From Triticum aestivum (Eukaryota > Streptophyta > Magnoliopsida > Poales > Poaceae): DNA of 64,000 nt. Below are positions 54,003-64,000 of the stretch, piece by piece; the stretch's first letter is position 1, and each line of letters begins with the position of its first letter. A program made the position numbers and the translations under genes. The DNA is taken from positions 267,241,518-267,305,517 of the forward strand of contig NC_057796.1 in NCBI RefSeq assembly GCF_018294505.1, given 5' to 3'. The notes under the pieces were generated by a model. It did not search any database. It was not told the origin of the DNA and worked only from the letters and a program-made list of their open reading frames with translations.

Positions 54003-57000
54003 GTTCTTTGTTCATTATTGCATATGCTCCGGCTCGACGTTGCACTAGTCTTGCCGAGATCTCATCAGTCGGCAGCTCTCTGTTGACTAGGAAGTTGAGG
54101 ATGGGCTGGGCCCATGAAGGAGCTATGACTTCTTCTACTGTTAGTACGGCCACTATAACTCGTGTGGGTGGGTTGGGTGGTGGAGAGTTGGAGTCGACCA
54201 CCGCTTCTTGTGCCGCTGCAGTCCCCGGGCCGGGTTCTGAAGTCCCCGAGCCGCCTGCTGGGTTCCTCCAGTCGGATCCGGCTGCATCGGGGGCGGGCGG
54301 TACGAAGATAGAGTCCGATTCTGGAGACGGCTTGATAGATGGTTTGAGGAGGCGCTGGAGTGAGACACCGGTTGGTATAGCCTGTCGGGTGGAGCCGATC
54401 CGTGCCAAGGCATTTGCTTGGTCGTTGTCGGCCCGTGGCACGTGAAGGAACTCGCACCCTTCGAAGTACCCACTGATCTGCTGGACGAGGAATCAATAGC
54501 TCACCATATTTGCATCCTTGGCATCCCAGTCGCCAGATGACTGCTGGACCACCAAGTCTGAGTCGCCATAACACAGGATCCGGCGTATGCCGAGCTCTTT
54601 GGCTAGCCGGAGCCCGTGTATGAGCGCCTCGTATTCAGCCACATTGTTGGAGGCGGCAAAGTGGATTTGCAGCGTGTATCTGAGCTTGTCGCCTTTGGGA
54701 GAGGTGAGGACGATGCCGGCTCCCAAGCCGGTGCGCATCTTGGACCCGTCGAAGTGCATCCGCCAATGAGTAGAGTCGGGAGCCGGCGGTAGGTACTGGG
54801 TCTCGGCCCAGTCGACGGGGAAGTCGGCCAATGCTTGAGACTTGATGGCGGTGCGGGGCTTGTAGAAGATTGTGTAAGGCGCCAGCGCAATGGCCCATTT
54901 AGCCACCCGGCCGGATGCATCCCGGCTGCCTATGATCTCGGCAAGCGGGGCGGTGCATACGATCGTGATGGGATGCTCTAGAAAGTAGGGCTTCAGCTTC
55001 TTGGCGGCGAAGTACACTCCATAGCACATCTTCTGGTAGTGTGGGTAGTTTTGCTTTGAGCTGGACAGTACTTCGCTTAGATAATATACCGACCTCTGGA
55101 CTAGCTGGGCTCGGCCTTCTTCTGGGCGCTGGACCACGATGACTGTACTGACCACTCGGCTAGTTGCGGCAATGTAGAGGAGCATGGGCTCCTTCTCAGT
55201 CGGCGCCGCCAGGACAGGTGGAGTGGTCAGCATCTTTTTCAACTCATGGAAGGCTTGGTCTGCTTGGTCATTCCACTCGAAATGAGTGGATTTCTTCATG
55301 AGTCGGTACAGGGGGAGAGCCTTCTCTCCTAGCTGGCTGATAAAGCGGTTTAGGGAGGCCAGGCACCCGGTGAACTTCTGTACGTCTTGCAACTTGGTGG
55401 GAATCTCCATTCTCTCAATGGCCTTGATCTTCACAGGGTTGCACTCAATGCCGCGTTCGGAGACCAGAAAGCCTAGAAGCTGGCCGGCTGCTACTCCGAA
55501 CACACATTTCTCGGGGTTGAGCTTGATCTGGAATCGGCGCAAGTTGGCAAATGTTTCTTTGATGTCTTCCAGCAGGGTGCTGCGCTTTTCTATCTTCACC
55601 ACAATATCGTCTACGTAGATGTGGGCATTTCTGCCGAGTTGCTTGAGGAGGCATTTCTGCATGCAACACTGAAAAGTGGCACCGGCATTCCTCAAGCCGA
55701 ATGTCATAGTCAGGTAATAGAAAGCTCTGAATGGTGTGATGAAGGCGGTCTTCAGGCGGTCTGTTGGGTCCAACTTAATCTGGTGATATCCTGAGTAGGC
55801 ATCCAAGAAACTCAACAGCTCGCATCCGGCTGTGGAGTCTATTACTTGATCAATCCGTGGCAGAGCAAACGGATCTTTGGGGCAGGCCTTGTTGAGGCTA
55901 GTGTAGTCTATACACATACGCCATTTGTTATTCTTCTTCAACACCAAGACTGGGTTGGCAAGCCACTCTGGGAAAAACACTTCCATAATAAAGCCGGCGG
56001 CAAGGAGCCGGGCTATCTCTTCTCCTACGATTCTTCTCTTCTCTTCTGACAGTCTGCGGAGGGGCTGTTTGACCGGCTTCGCGTCCGCTCGGACGTGTAA
56101 CTTGTGCTCGGCGAAATACTTTGGAACACCCGGCATGTCCTTTGGGGACCATGCAAAGATGTCTCGATTCTCACAGAGGAAGTCGACGAGCTCGCCTTCC
56201 TATTTACTGTCCAGGTTTGCCCCAATGACTGCAAACCTCTCCGGGTTCTCCGGGTCCAGAGGTATCTTCTTTGTCTCCTTGGCCGGCTGGAAGGAGCCCT
56301 GCGCATCATATTCCTTGGGGTTGGGGGACAAGGCCGGCTGCTTGCCGGCCATGGCCACAACTCGATCCAGCATCTTCTTCTATTTTGCCACTACGAGGGA
56401 CTCGGCCAGTCGGCTGCTGGCTGCAGCGCACTCGATGGACTTCTTGTAGTCGCCGGCCACTATGATGATCCCCTTTGAGCTCGGCATCTTCATCTTCAGG
56501 TAGGCGTAGTGGGGCACAGCCATGAACTTGGCCAGAGCAGGTCGGCCGAGCAAAGCATGGTAAGGGCTTTCTAGATCCACTACCTCGAACTAGATCGCTT
56601 CTCGGCGAAAGTGATCCTTGTCTCCGAAGAGAACATCCAACTTGATCTTGCCGGTCGGGGAACAGGACAGGCCGGGTACGATGCCATGGAAAACGGTCCG
56701 GCTTGGCATGAGCTGCTTCGCCTTGAGGTTCAACTTCTCCATGGTGTCGCGGTACAGTATGTTGATACTGCTTCCGCCATCAATCAGAACGCGGGAGAAT
56801 CGGGCAGCCCGCCTCTCTATTGCGAGGGTGACATCCAACACCAATGCGTAGGAGCCAGGGGACGGCATCACCTCTGGGTGATCGGCCCTGCTCCAGTTGA
56901 TAGGCCTTTCGGACCAATGCATGAACTCGGGGTTGCTGGAGGCGACTGCGTTGACCTCTTGGTGCTGTCGGCGCCGGCGGCGCTTGTCTTCAACCTGGCT

Positions 57001-58719
57001 TTTGAAGACGACGTAGGCAGCGTGCTCATCAGGGAACTCGTCTTGAATGGCTCCGACTGCTGGTCGGGCAGCCGGCTGCTGGGGGGCTGGAGGCGGCGGG
57101 CCGGGAGGCGGAGGCGGCACCAGCCCCTCGCCCTTGGAGATCCGGATGAGCCAGTGGCACTTTCGGGTCGTGTGGTTGGACGAATTCGCGCCGCTGTGGA
57201 ACTTGCAGGGGGCATCGAGAGTCTGCTCGTAGGAGAAGGCCGGCTGCCAAGCCGGCCTGCCGCCCTTCTTCTTGGGAGCGGGCCGTTCTTCGGGCTGCTT
57301 GTCTCCGACGGTGGCCACCTGCCGACTGGTGGAAGGCGGCATATGGGCCTTGCGCTTGTGGTCGTTCTGGTAGGGGCGCCGATTGGAGTCGCCAGTCGGC
57401 GTCTTAGGAGCCGGAGCGAGCACCTTCCCAGAGGCGTCCACTCGGAGCTCGGTCTTCATCGAGAAGTCGGCTGTGGCGTACTTGTCTGCAATGACCAGCA
57501 GCTCGTCGAGGGTAGCCGGCTCATCGCAGAGGAGTCGATGCTTGAGGAGGGTGCCCTCTCGGCACCCGACGGTGAAGTACACGATAGCTTGAACCTCGTG
57601 CACCCCCTCACAGGAGTTGCGGAGCTCGGCCCACCGCGTGAGGTAGTCGCGGGTCGACTCGTTGGGCCCTTGGACGCATAGGGAGAGCTGGCGGGGCTTG
57701 GGAGGCCGCTTGTACGTGCTGGTGAAGTTGCGGACGAAGACTTCCGTGAAGTCCAGCCAGCTGTTGACGCTGTAGGGCTTGAAGCTGTTGAGCCAGGTGC
57801 GTGCCGTGCCCTGCAGCATGAGAGGGACGTACTTCACGGCTACGCGCCTGTTGCCGTTCGCAGAGCCGTTGTACTTGGGCGTGTCTTCCAGCTTCACAGA
57901 GCCATTGTACTTGGGTGTGTCTCTGGGGAGCGAGAACCCTTTGGGGAAGGGTTCGTCGCGGATGCGGGGGCCAAAGCATGGCGGGCCGACATCATCTTCT
58001 TCTAGCGCCAGGGATCGAGCTAGGCGGTCGATCCGGTGGCGGGCGTCGTTCTCGCCGACTCCCTCGCGGCGGCCTAGTCGGCCACCGAGAGTCGGATGCG
58101 TGACAGGCGGCGGGGTGAGACATCTCTCCCCACGAGGCGGGGGAGGAGGCAGATCGCCTTGGCGCTCCACTGCTCGAGGGCGTCCTTCCGCGTCGCGCTC
58201 GATGGTGATTCGAGTCCGGCTGCGGCTAGCAGCCGGCTCCTTGTCCTTCCTTGCGCGGGCGCCGCTCGCAGTTAGCGACCGGGATGTCGCGGCGTGCTCT
58301 CGGCGTGGGGGAGGACTCTCAGCGCGGGCGCCGGCTTCATGCCGTTCTGCGGCCGCATCGATCAGCTGCTGGATACGCCTTGTCATGTAGGGGAGCTCAT
58401 CAGCCCCTAGCCCGTTCAGCTCTTCTGCTGCCGCCTGAGCGGCTCGCAGATTCTCGAGCGGTGTGGCGTAGACCGAGCGGTCTGCCCCCAGCATGCTGGC
58501 GATGGCCGCGCCGCGCTTCTTGACGAGGCCGGCTCGGCTCGGCCCGCCGTGAGGCGGCGTACCAAAAGCGGCGCGGTCGACTTCGCGCTGGTGGGCCTCG
58601 GTGAGGCGTCTCATGGAGGCTATCTTCTGGCCCTCCGCGATGAGGGCAAGGCGGCGTGCCTCCAGGGTCTCGGCGTCGGCATTGGCCGGGATGGGGACGG
58701 ACAAGTCATGCATCGCCAC
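53944..58719 (-). pseudogene. gag-protease-RT-RNase H polyprotein frame with nonsense codons
   Basis: One frame runs from 58719 to 53944 (and upstream beyond a TAG at 58771), interrupted by TAG at 56590, 56380 and 56200 and TGA at 54493. Gag (to about 57200): nucleocapsid-precursor domain with LNSFKPYSVNSWLDFTEVF, FTSTYKRPPKPRQLSLCVQG; a CKFH...HTTRKC zinc-knuckle-like motif follows. Protease: VLIDGGSSINILY. Reverse transcriptase: CIDYTSLNKACPKDPFALPR, FLDAYSGYHQI, YVDDIVVK (catalytic YVDD). RNase H: HFDGSKMRTGLGAGI, EYEALIHGL, GDSDLVVQQ. All catalytic residues are visible, so the element died by point mutation. Near 57865-57925 a DTPKYNGS unit is duplicated and the expected residues after it are missing. 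Confidence 0.9.
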
Positions 58720-59178
58720 TTGTAGGGCGTCGTAGGCGTTCTCGCCCGAGTCGGCGACGTGGCTGATGACCTACACCTCAGTGACAGCGCTACTGCCACT
58801 GTCAGCTCGAGGGAGAGGGTCGTCAAAGACTACCATGTTGGAGGGGTAGGCGTCGAACGATGCCGTGTCGGAGTCGACAAGCATCGGGTCGTTGGAGCCG
58901 ACCGACTCCAAATCTACAGCAAGTTCGCTGGAGACGTGAAGCTGGTCGAGGAGGCTGACGAGGCGGCTCTCGGGATAGTCCGTGCCCGCGTCGGACGCGG
59001 GCTCGTCGGAGATGCGAGTCTCGCCAAGAAGATCGGCGAGGCAGCTTGCCGCGCAGGCGTCGTCGACGCCTTGCAGCGCGTCGGGGCAAGCGCCGTCGGG
59101 TGTAGCAGGCTGGCTGCGATCGCGGGGGAGAAAAAGGGTTCCCGTCCAGAACAGGTCTCTGGACGACGGTGCACCTGG

Positions 59179-59197
59179 CCCCACGGTGGGCGCCAAA
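59179..59197 (-). other. Primer-binding-site region of the Tat element
   Basis: Directly inside the 5' LTR the minus strand reads TTTGGCGCCCACCGTGGGG, a common tRNA primer-binding region in plant gypsy elements. The match to a particular tRNA was not determined. Confidence 0.65.
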
Positions 59198-60381
59198 TGT
59201 CGGGTGGTAGGTGCGACATATGCCAACGGGTGGCTTATCATTGTGGGAGCCAGCAAAACATCGCCAGTGCCTGGAAACGGGATGAGGCGAAGACATGCAC
59301 GCCGGCGGATCTTACCCAGGTTCGGAGCTCTCCGTGGAGATAACACCCCTAGTCCTGCTCTGCCGGGTCTCCGCATGATCACTAGATCAGTACAAGTAGC
59401 TACAAGCGCTCCTGGAGCTGTTTGGCTAGAGGAAGAGGAAGGACAAGGCTAGCTCTCTCTCTAGGTAGTGTGTGGAATTCTATGAGATCAACCCTTTGCA
59501 TGGGTGCCCGGGGGGGTTTATATAGGCCTACCCCCAGGGGTACAATGGTAATCCGGCTGGGCACGGGTCCCAGCCGTCAGTGTCTATGCTCGCCGGCTTC
59601 TCCGCCGGTCATTGAGGCCCGCCGACTGGTGGGTCCCGCCGGCTGCCGGCCTCTTGGCCGGCTGGCCGGCCCCACTGCTTGGGGGCTTTGTCGGCGGCTG
59701 GTTACTGTTGCCTTGCCTCTGATGATGAGGGCTTTGTCGAGGTAAGCGTGGCTACAGTGTCACCGCCTTGCGAGCTCTCACTGTAGCCTTATCTCGTCTT
59801 GTCTCCTTAATGGGGCGCATGCTTCGAGGGAGGGAGGTAGCCGGCTATTGGGAGCCGGCCACATCCCTGGCCAACTAGAGGAGGCTAGGCCGCCTTCAGA
59901 TGTCTCTCTGGCAAAGGGGCCCGCCGCCCACGGGCCGTACTGGCACCTGTCGTGGGTGACATCGAGGCCAACATGGCTACAGTGCCGCGCTGGACGGGGG
60001 ATGGCTGGCCCGTAAGGCGCCCTGTGGCCATGCCTGTTCCGGGATTCGGGGGTAGTGGGTTGTACTATGGCCACACCCCATCCTATCGCCGCTATGTGGG
60101 TACAGTCTTGGCGGGTGCAGTCTTGGCCGGCTTCTGGGAGCCGGCTTTCTTCGTGGCCGGCTTCCGGGAGTCGGTCCTCTTGGGGCCGGCTTCCTGGAGT
60201 CGGCTATCTCGTATGTTTCTTGGAGGAGGTTTCTGAGGCTCGGTCGCCTTCTGGGAGTCGGCCCTCGGCCGGAGGAAGGCGGCCCTATGCTTTGTATGCT
60301 TGAAGGCTTGAATGGCCTGGTAATTTTTTTTGAAGAGCCAGGGGGAGTTGGTTAGGCTACCCGTGGCTATTTACTCCGACA
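59198..60381 (-). repeat. 5' LTR (right copy)
   Basis: Plus strand TGTCGGGTGGTAGGTGCGAC ... ACTCCGACA, same ends as the left copy. Differs by a 6-bp indel near the CTCTCTCT tract and scattered, mostly transition, substitutions. Gag leader and an N-terminal acidic gag extension (MLVDSDTASFDAYPSNMV) follow on the minus strand at 58770-58890. Confidence 0.9.
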
Positions 60382-60470
60382 CTACATATGAAGAAAAATG
60401 AGTGAATCTACACTCTAAAATAAGTCCATTTGAAATTTCTAAAAAGATAAATATTTAGGAACGGAGGGAG

Positions 60471-61785
60471 TATAATTTTATGCATGGCACATGGACCCTG
60501 ATGCTGAAGAGGCTTCTGGCAATGCTATAAAGCTTCCAACAACATAATTAACCTACTATACAAATAATTTTCCAGCGACTTGAAATTGTACAATGCTCTG
60601 AGCTTTCAGCTTTTGTTTCGTGTGTCTTTCCATCCATGCTCTTTCAAAACAAAAACTAACTTCCTTGCTAATGCATCTCAATGATTAGCAGATCAGAGCT
60701 AATATTTACATCACAACTGAAGACAAAGTTGTGAGAAGGTGTTAAATTAAAATTGATCCATGCTTTCATTGGCAGCAACTTTCCCCCATCTCTGTCTAAA
60801 TCAACAAGGCATGTTGGGAAAAAAAGTAGGTGTCAGGAGCATGCAACATTCCGGTCATTTTGTGCAGTTCCACTAAAATAGAGCTGAGCGTCCCTGTTCC
60901 AAAGATATTAAGTGTGATTACAATAAAAGAGGACTGTTGATGAAACAATAAACACACAAATAGAAGCCGGTCACCTTTGGAATCTCTCTTAAGGCTAACT
61001 AGTTGGAGAAGATTAAGCAAATAGTTGGAGAAGATTAGGCTCAGAGTTGGATTAGGAGGATAGAGCAAAACCAATCTCCTTTTGTGCAGTCGCACTGAAA
61101 CGTAGAGACGTTGCCCGTGTGACATTTTAGCAACTGCACAAAACACTCTTAAGAAAAAAGTGATTTGTGCAATTCACCAAAAGGTCGCAATAGCAACGAG
61201 GTGAAATGGATAGCCCTGTTTGCAAAAAAGAGGTAGAAAGGAAACAATTACTGGCCAATAACAGTTGATGACACATACGACGACAAAAAAGAAGCATATT
61301 CTTTGTCGTAAGAGAAGATAACAGCACGGTTGCGTTTATCTAAAACGGTGTGAGGACGAGATTGCAATATGGAAAGTATGCCAGACGAGCTACGTTTTGG
61401 GCAAAGAACTAGGGAAGATCCACATGCAGCGACGTGGGAAGATGGACAGTGGAGCAAGGCCGGAGGGGATACCGGGGGGTCATCGGGATGTAACTAGGAG
61501 AGCGGCGGCGGGCGGGATCTGCCTATACTGTGGCAGCGAGCAAGTGGCATAGGTCCTACCGCGCCGAAGCTTGGTCAGAGAGAATGGCGGGTACCGCAGA
61601 TCGAGACGTGCTGCCTCGGTGCCGTCGAACGGAGAAACGATGCACATCCTCCCTTTCCGCTGGCGGGCGGGATGCGACAGGGTCATTGACCAACGATGAG
61701 AGAGAGAGAGAGGCCACCGCCGCCTTGTGTGAGATACTCTGAAGAGAGACAAATCCCGGCAGGCAGGCTCCATTGTATATAGTGG
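60471..61785 (-). ncRNA. Copy 4 of the repeated transcription unit
   Basis: Minus strand: TATA box (CACTATATACAA, about 61775), first exon to 61473 ending gatgaccccccg before GTATCC, then modules at about 61162 (GGTGAATTGCACAAA, preceded by TTTTTGCAAACAG), 61082 and 60860 (TTTTAGTGGAACTGCACAAA). 60660-60760 matches 43290-43390 of copy 3. The first exon contains a (GA)n/(CT)n run like copies 1 and 2. Frames are not shared with the other copies. Longest surviving array with copy 1. Confidence 0.45.
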
Positions 61786-61799
61786 AGCGAACTACCTTT

Positions 61800-62130
61800 T
61801 TCTCCATAAAAATCGTTTTATATTCTGTGTACGAGCCATCGAGCGATATAACTTTATTTAAAAATAACGCGCCGACGCATCAAGTCGAACTTTGTTTCGT
61901 GCACGCGTGTTACACGACCTCCGTACCGCTACACACGCTCAAATTAGCACGTGGGCTGCCATTTCGTACAGAAATGAGCTCCACCGTGTACCCGCACGGG
62001 TGTGGCTGCGCACGAAGCGTGAGTACGTGCACCTATTCTCTTCGTGTACGTACACCACCTATGTGGGTTTGTGTGAGAGAGATACAAACGTAGGGAGATA
62101 TAGTGTGTGGGTTCGTGAGTGCGTTTTGGG
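61800..62130. other. Upstream block shared with 12.1-12.4 kb
   Basis: 61925-62070 aligns with 12140-12390 (see that entry). It lies directly upstream of copy 4 on the minus strand. No gene is supported. Confidence 0.4.
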
Positions 62131-62840
62131 GGGTGAGAGATAGATAGGGAATATGTGTCGATGATATTTCAATCAAAAAATGTAACATATGTAATGTGTG
62201 TGAAACAGAGGCCTGGATATATTATATATATAGAGAGGGGGTGATCCACGAGAAGATATTGGAGGTATCATCGGCGTGAGGTATCCATAGAATCGAAGAG
62301 AGGGATGATGTGTGTGTGTGTGTGCGCGCGTGCGATCGACAAAGAGTGCCATCAAATTTGTGTGTGCCCATGTCAAAGATATAGGGTGGCTGGCCTACTC
62401 GAACGTGAGAGGGGACAGGTGCAGTTTGTCTCTACTATGTCATGGATACCTACCTACATCGCTCGACTATCGGTGTGTGTGGGGGGTGGGGGCGTGAGAG
62501 ATAGACAAGGAATATGTGTCTATGATATTTCAATCAAAATATGTAACATATGCAATGTGTGTGAAACAGAGGCCTGGATATAACATATATATAGAGGGGG
62601 CTATCCACGAGAAGAGAGTGGAGGTATCATCGGCGTGAGGTATCCATAGAATCGAAGAGAGGGTTGATGTGTGTGTGCGCGCAATCGATAAAGAGTGCCA
62701 TCGATTTTATGTGTGCCCACGTCAAAGATATAGGGTGGCTGGCCTACTGGAACGTGAGAGGGGACATGCGCAGTTTGTCTCTGTGGCTTGGATACCTACC
62801 TACAACGCTCGACTATCGGTGTGGGGGGGTGGGGCCAGAG
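62131..62840. repeat. Tandem duplication, about 364-bp unit
   Basis: Unit 1 (62131-62494) and unit 2 (62495-about 62840) share gtgagagatag, gatatttcaatcaaaa, gaaacagaggcctggatata, ggtatcatcggcgtgaggta, aagagtgccatc, ggtggctggcctact and gctcgactatcggtgtg. (GT)n of different length lies in each (62305-62325 and 62667-62678). Parallel ORFs in the units are GT-repeat readings and not supported as genes. Confidence 0.85.
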
Positions 62841-64000
62841 ACCTAACTATAGAGGTACAATGGCTGGTATATGTGTGGAGGAGGAGAGAGACCTACCTTA
62901 TGTATTGAGGGAGATTGATCGGCATCCATGAATATGTGTAGGAGAGGAATAAGGTTGGGAGAGAGACAGAGCTAGAGTGTCGGCGGGGTTGGTGGAGTTG
63001 CTTCTCACAAATGGTGGGAGAGGCTTCCTAGACAAATGGAAGACACGCCTGCAATATCAATAAGAGAGGGGCTGCCTGCCTGTATGTGCACGTGTGTGTG
63101 AGAGACGGGTCAGGAGGCATGCACGAATGATGAGGGGGCGATATGGTTGTGGTAAGCAGACGTAACTACATAGTAAGATCAATCATCCGGAGAAAGGAGA
63201 GACATAACTTGTGAGGTACGTCGATCAATGCGTGGGGAAAAATAGTTAAAGTCGACTTTGGTATATGTAGGAAGATCGATCGGTATACATGCATGTATGT
63301 GTTAGAAGCAAATAAGGCCTGAAGAGAAGTATAGAAAGAGAGGGATGTAGCTAGGAGGTGGTGCGAGAGGCATACTATATCGAGGGGGAGGAGTGTGCGA
63401 GTACGACATCGATGAAAAGAGGGGCGGGAGTGAGACATGGACGGTGAGAAGAGAAGAGGGAAAGCTTGTCTTTGTGGTAGGCACACCTGGCTAGAGAGGC
63501 ATATCGATCGTTGTGTGCCAGGAAGAAGGAGCTGGGGGCCTACAAACACCGTGGGTGAACGACCTAAAGTGAAAGGACGAATTTGCGCCATGGAGCTAGA
63601 GAATGTTGAGGGAGGGTGAGAGGGAGGCGGGCGTGTGCATGCACGAGAGAAAGTTAGCGCTAGCTACTAAGATAAGAGGATTGTGTGGGTGTAAAAGACG
63701 AATAGAGATCATAATTCATTGTAAAAAGTGAATTCGGATATTTGAAGAATTTATCATAGTGTTTTAAACCGACATATGCGTGAATATATATAACGGTGAT
63801 ACGCATGGTGTGGTTATGAACATGTTATACTACATACAATATTATATATATATATATATAGTTGGTGATGATGGTGTGCTTGCCATCCTGCAATATAGGT
63901 CGTCCAATTTATATCTGACGGATAGGAAGGAAACTATGGCAATTTTGAAAAAAGATACCCACACCCCTCTGAACATTTGCAAATAAGGTCTTCCCTCGTT
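62841..64000. other. GA/GT-rich block homologous to the 12.5-14.6 kb transposon interior
   Basis: 63350-63850 aligns with about 13140-14010 in the same orientation (gtggtgcgag, gcatgcacgagagaaagtta, gtgtgggtgtaaaagac, atataacggtgat). A (TA)n microsatellite lies at 63842-63861. No coding gene is supported. The matching right TIR, if present, would lie just beyond the window. Confidence 0.6.

Larger units (their letters stand above)
46551..60381 (-). mobile_element. Ty3-gypsy LTR retrotransposon, Tat lineage, complete but decayed
   Basis: 13.8 kb with target duplication CTACA (46546-46550 and 60382-60386). LTRs of 1190 and 1184 bp. Minus-strand order: 5' LTR (59198-60381), primer-binding site, gag, protease, reverse transcriptase, RNase H, integrase, then a long interval holding an antisense gene, then the 3' LTR. 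This layout, with an extra antisense ORF between integrase and the 3' LTR, is known from Tat-lineage elements such as Grande and Retand. By hand I count roughly 35-40 differences between the LTRs (about 3%), so it inserted on the order of a million years ago at the usual grass rate. Confidence 0.9.
46498..60470. mobile_element. Stowaway MITE split by the Tat-lineage element
   Basis: Left half 46498-46550 (CTCCCTCCGTTCTTAAATAT...) and right half about 60387-60470 (...GGAACGGAGGGAG) rejoin into a Stowaway MITE flanked by TA on both sides. The halves match the MITE at 7128-7287 in sequence. The break is at CTACA, the target duplication of the LTR element. Confidence 0.85.

Noticed and set aside
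62305..62908. Parallel ORFs with SAI(K/D)F(V/M)CAHVKDIGWLAY in both tandem units, considered as a small conserved protein
   Set aside because: They start in the GT tract, occur in two frames at once, and similarity follows from the DNA duplication.
1..64000. tRNA, rRNA or microRNA genes
   Set aside because: I looked for cloverleaf-like A and B boxes and long perfect foldbacks; the only strong foldbacks are transposon TIRs, MITEs and the intronic hairpins reported. A covariance-model scan was not possible here.

Overview
The window reads as intergenic DNA of a large-genome grass, most likely a Triticeae species (wheat, Aegilops, barley or rye). The evidence is nested LTR retrotransposons with intact target-site duplications, two CACTA termini of Triticeae type (one Caspar-like), Stowaway and other MITEs, LINE tails, and grass-type GC-rich or degenerate gene fragments. 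No bacterial, organellar or RNA-gene feature was recognised. A run of 373 N (16211-16583) marks an assembly gap.

Layout: 1-3342 is the right part of a CACTA element whose left end lies outside the window. It sits beside an intact three-exon B3-domain gene, a single orphan exon of a REVEILLE-type MYB gene and a LINE scrap. 3343-7127 holds the first of four copies (three minus, one plus strand) of an unrecognised transcription-unit family: TATA box, about 250-400 nt non-coding first exon with a conserved donor, then short exon-like modules sharing a GTGCAGTTCCAC-type box. 7128-12450 holds a Stowaway MITE, a DEDDy 3'-5' exonuclease gene cut by a stop just after its last motif, and a coiled-coil pseudogene. 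12459-14647 is a long-TIR DNA transposon with an 8-bp target duplication and two nested MITEs. 15165-35086 is a multi-exon gene with triplicated 5' exons and duplicated acidic exons, ending in a Caspar-like CACTA terminus. Its third leader exon is split by a non-autonomous Athila/Sabrina-like LTR element (18023-29932, TSD GGATC), whose right LTR is itself split by a 3.76-kb solo LTR (25351-29112, TSD CCTAT).

35087-46497 contains family copy 2, two opposed and deleted Tat-lineage gypsy remnants, an Athila-type protease fragment, family copy 3, and a tandem duplication around a LINE 3' end. 46551-60381 is a complete but decayed Tat-lineage gypsy element (TSD CTACA) inserted in a Stowaway MITE. 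Its gag-pol is on the minus strand. On the plus strand it carries a separate six-exon antisense gene with its own TATA box, five spliceosomal introns and an intronic hairpin block present twice. 60471-64000 holds family copy 4 and a GA/GT-rich block homologous to the interior of the 12.5-14.6 kb transposon.

How it fits together: almost every coding stretch is carried by a transposable element or looks captured by or adjacent to one. The best undescribed candidates are the antisense intron-containing gene of the Tat elements (seen in three elements here), the four-copy transcription-unit family with repeated short modules, and the duplicated-exon gene tied to the Caspar-like terminus.
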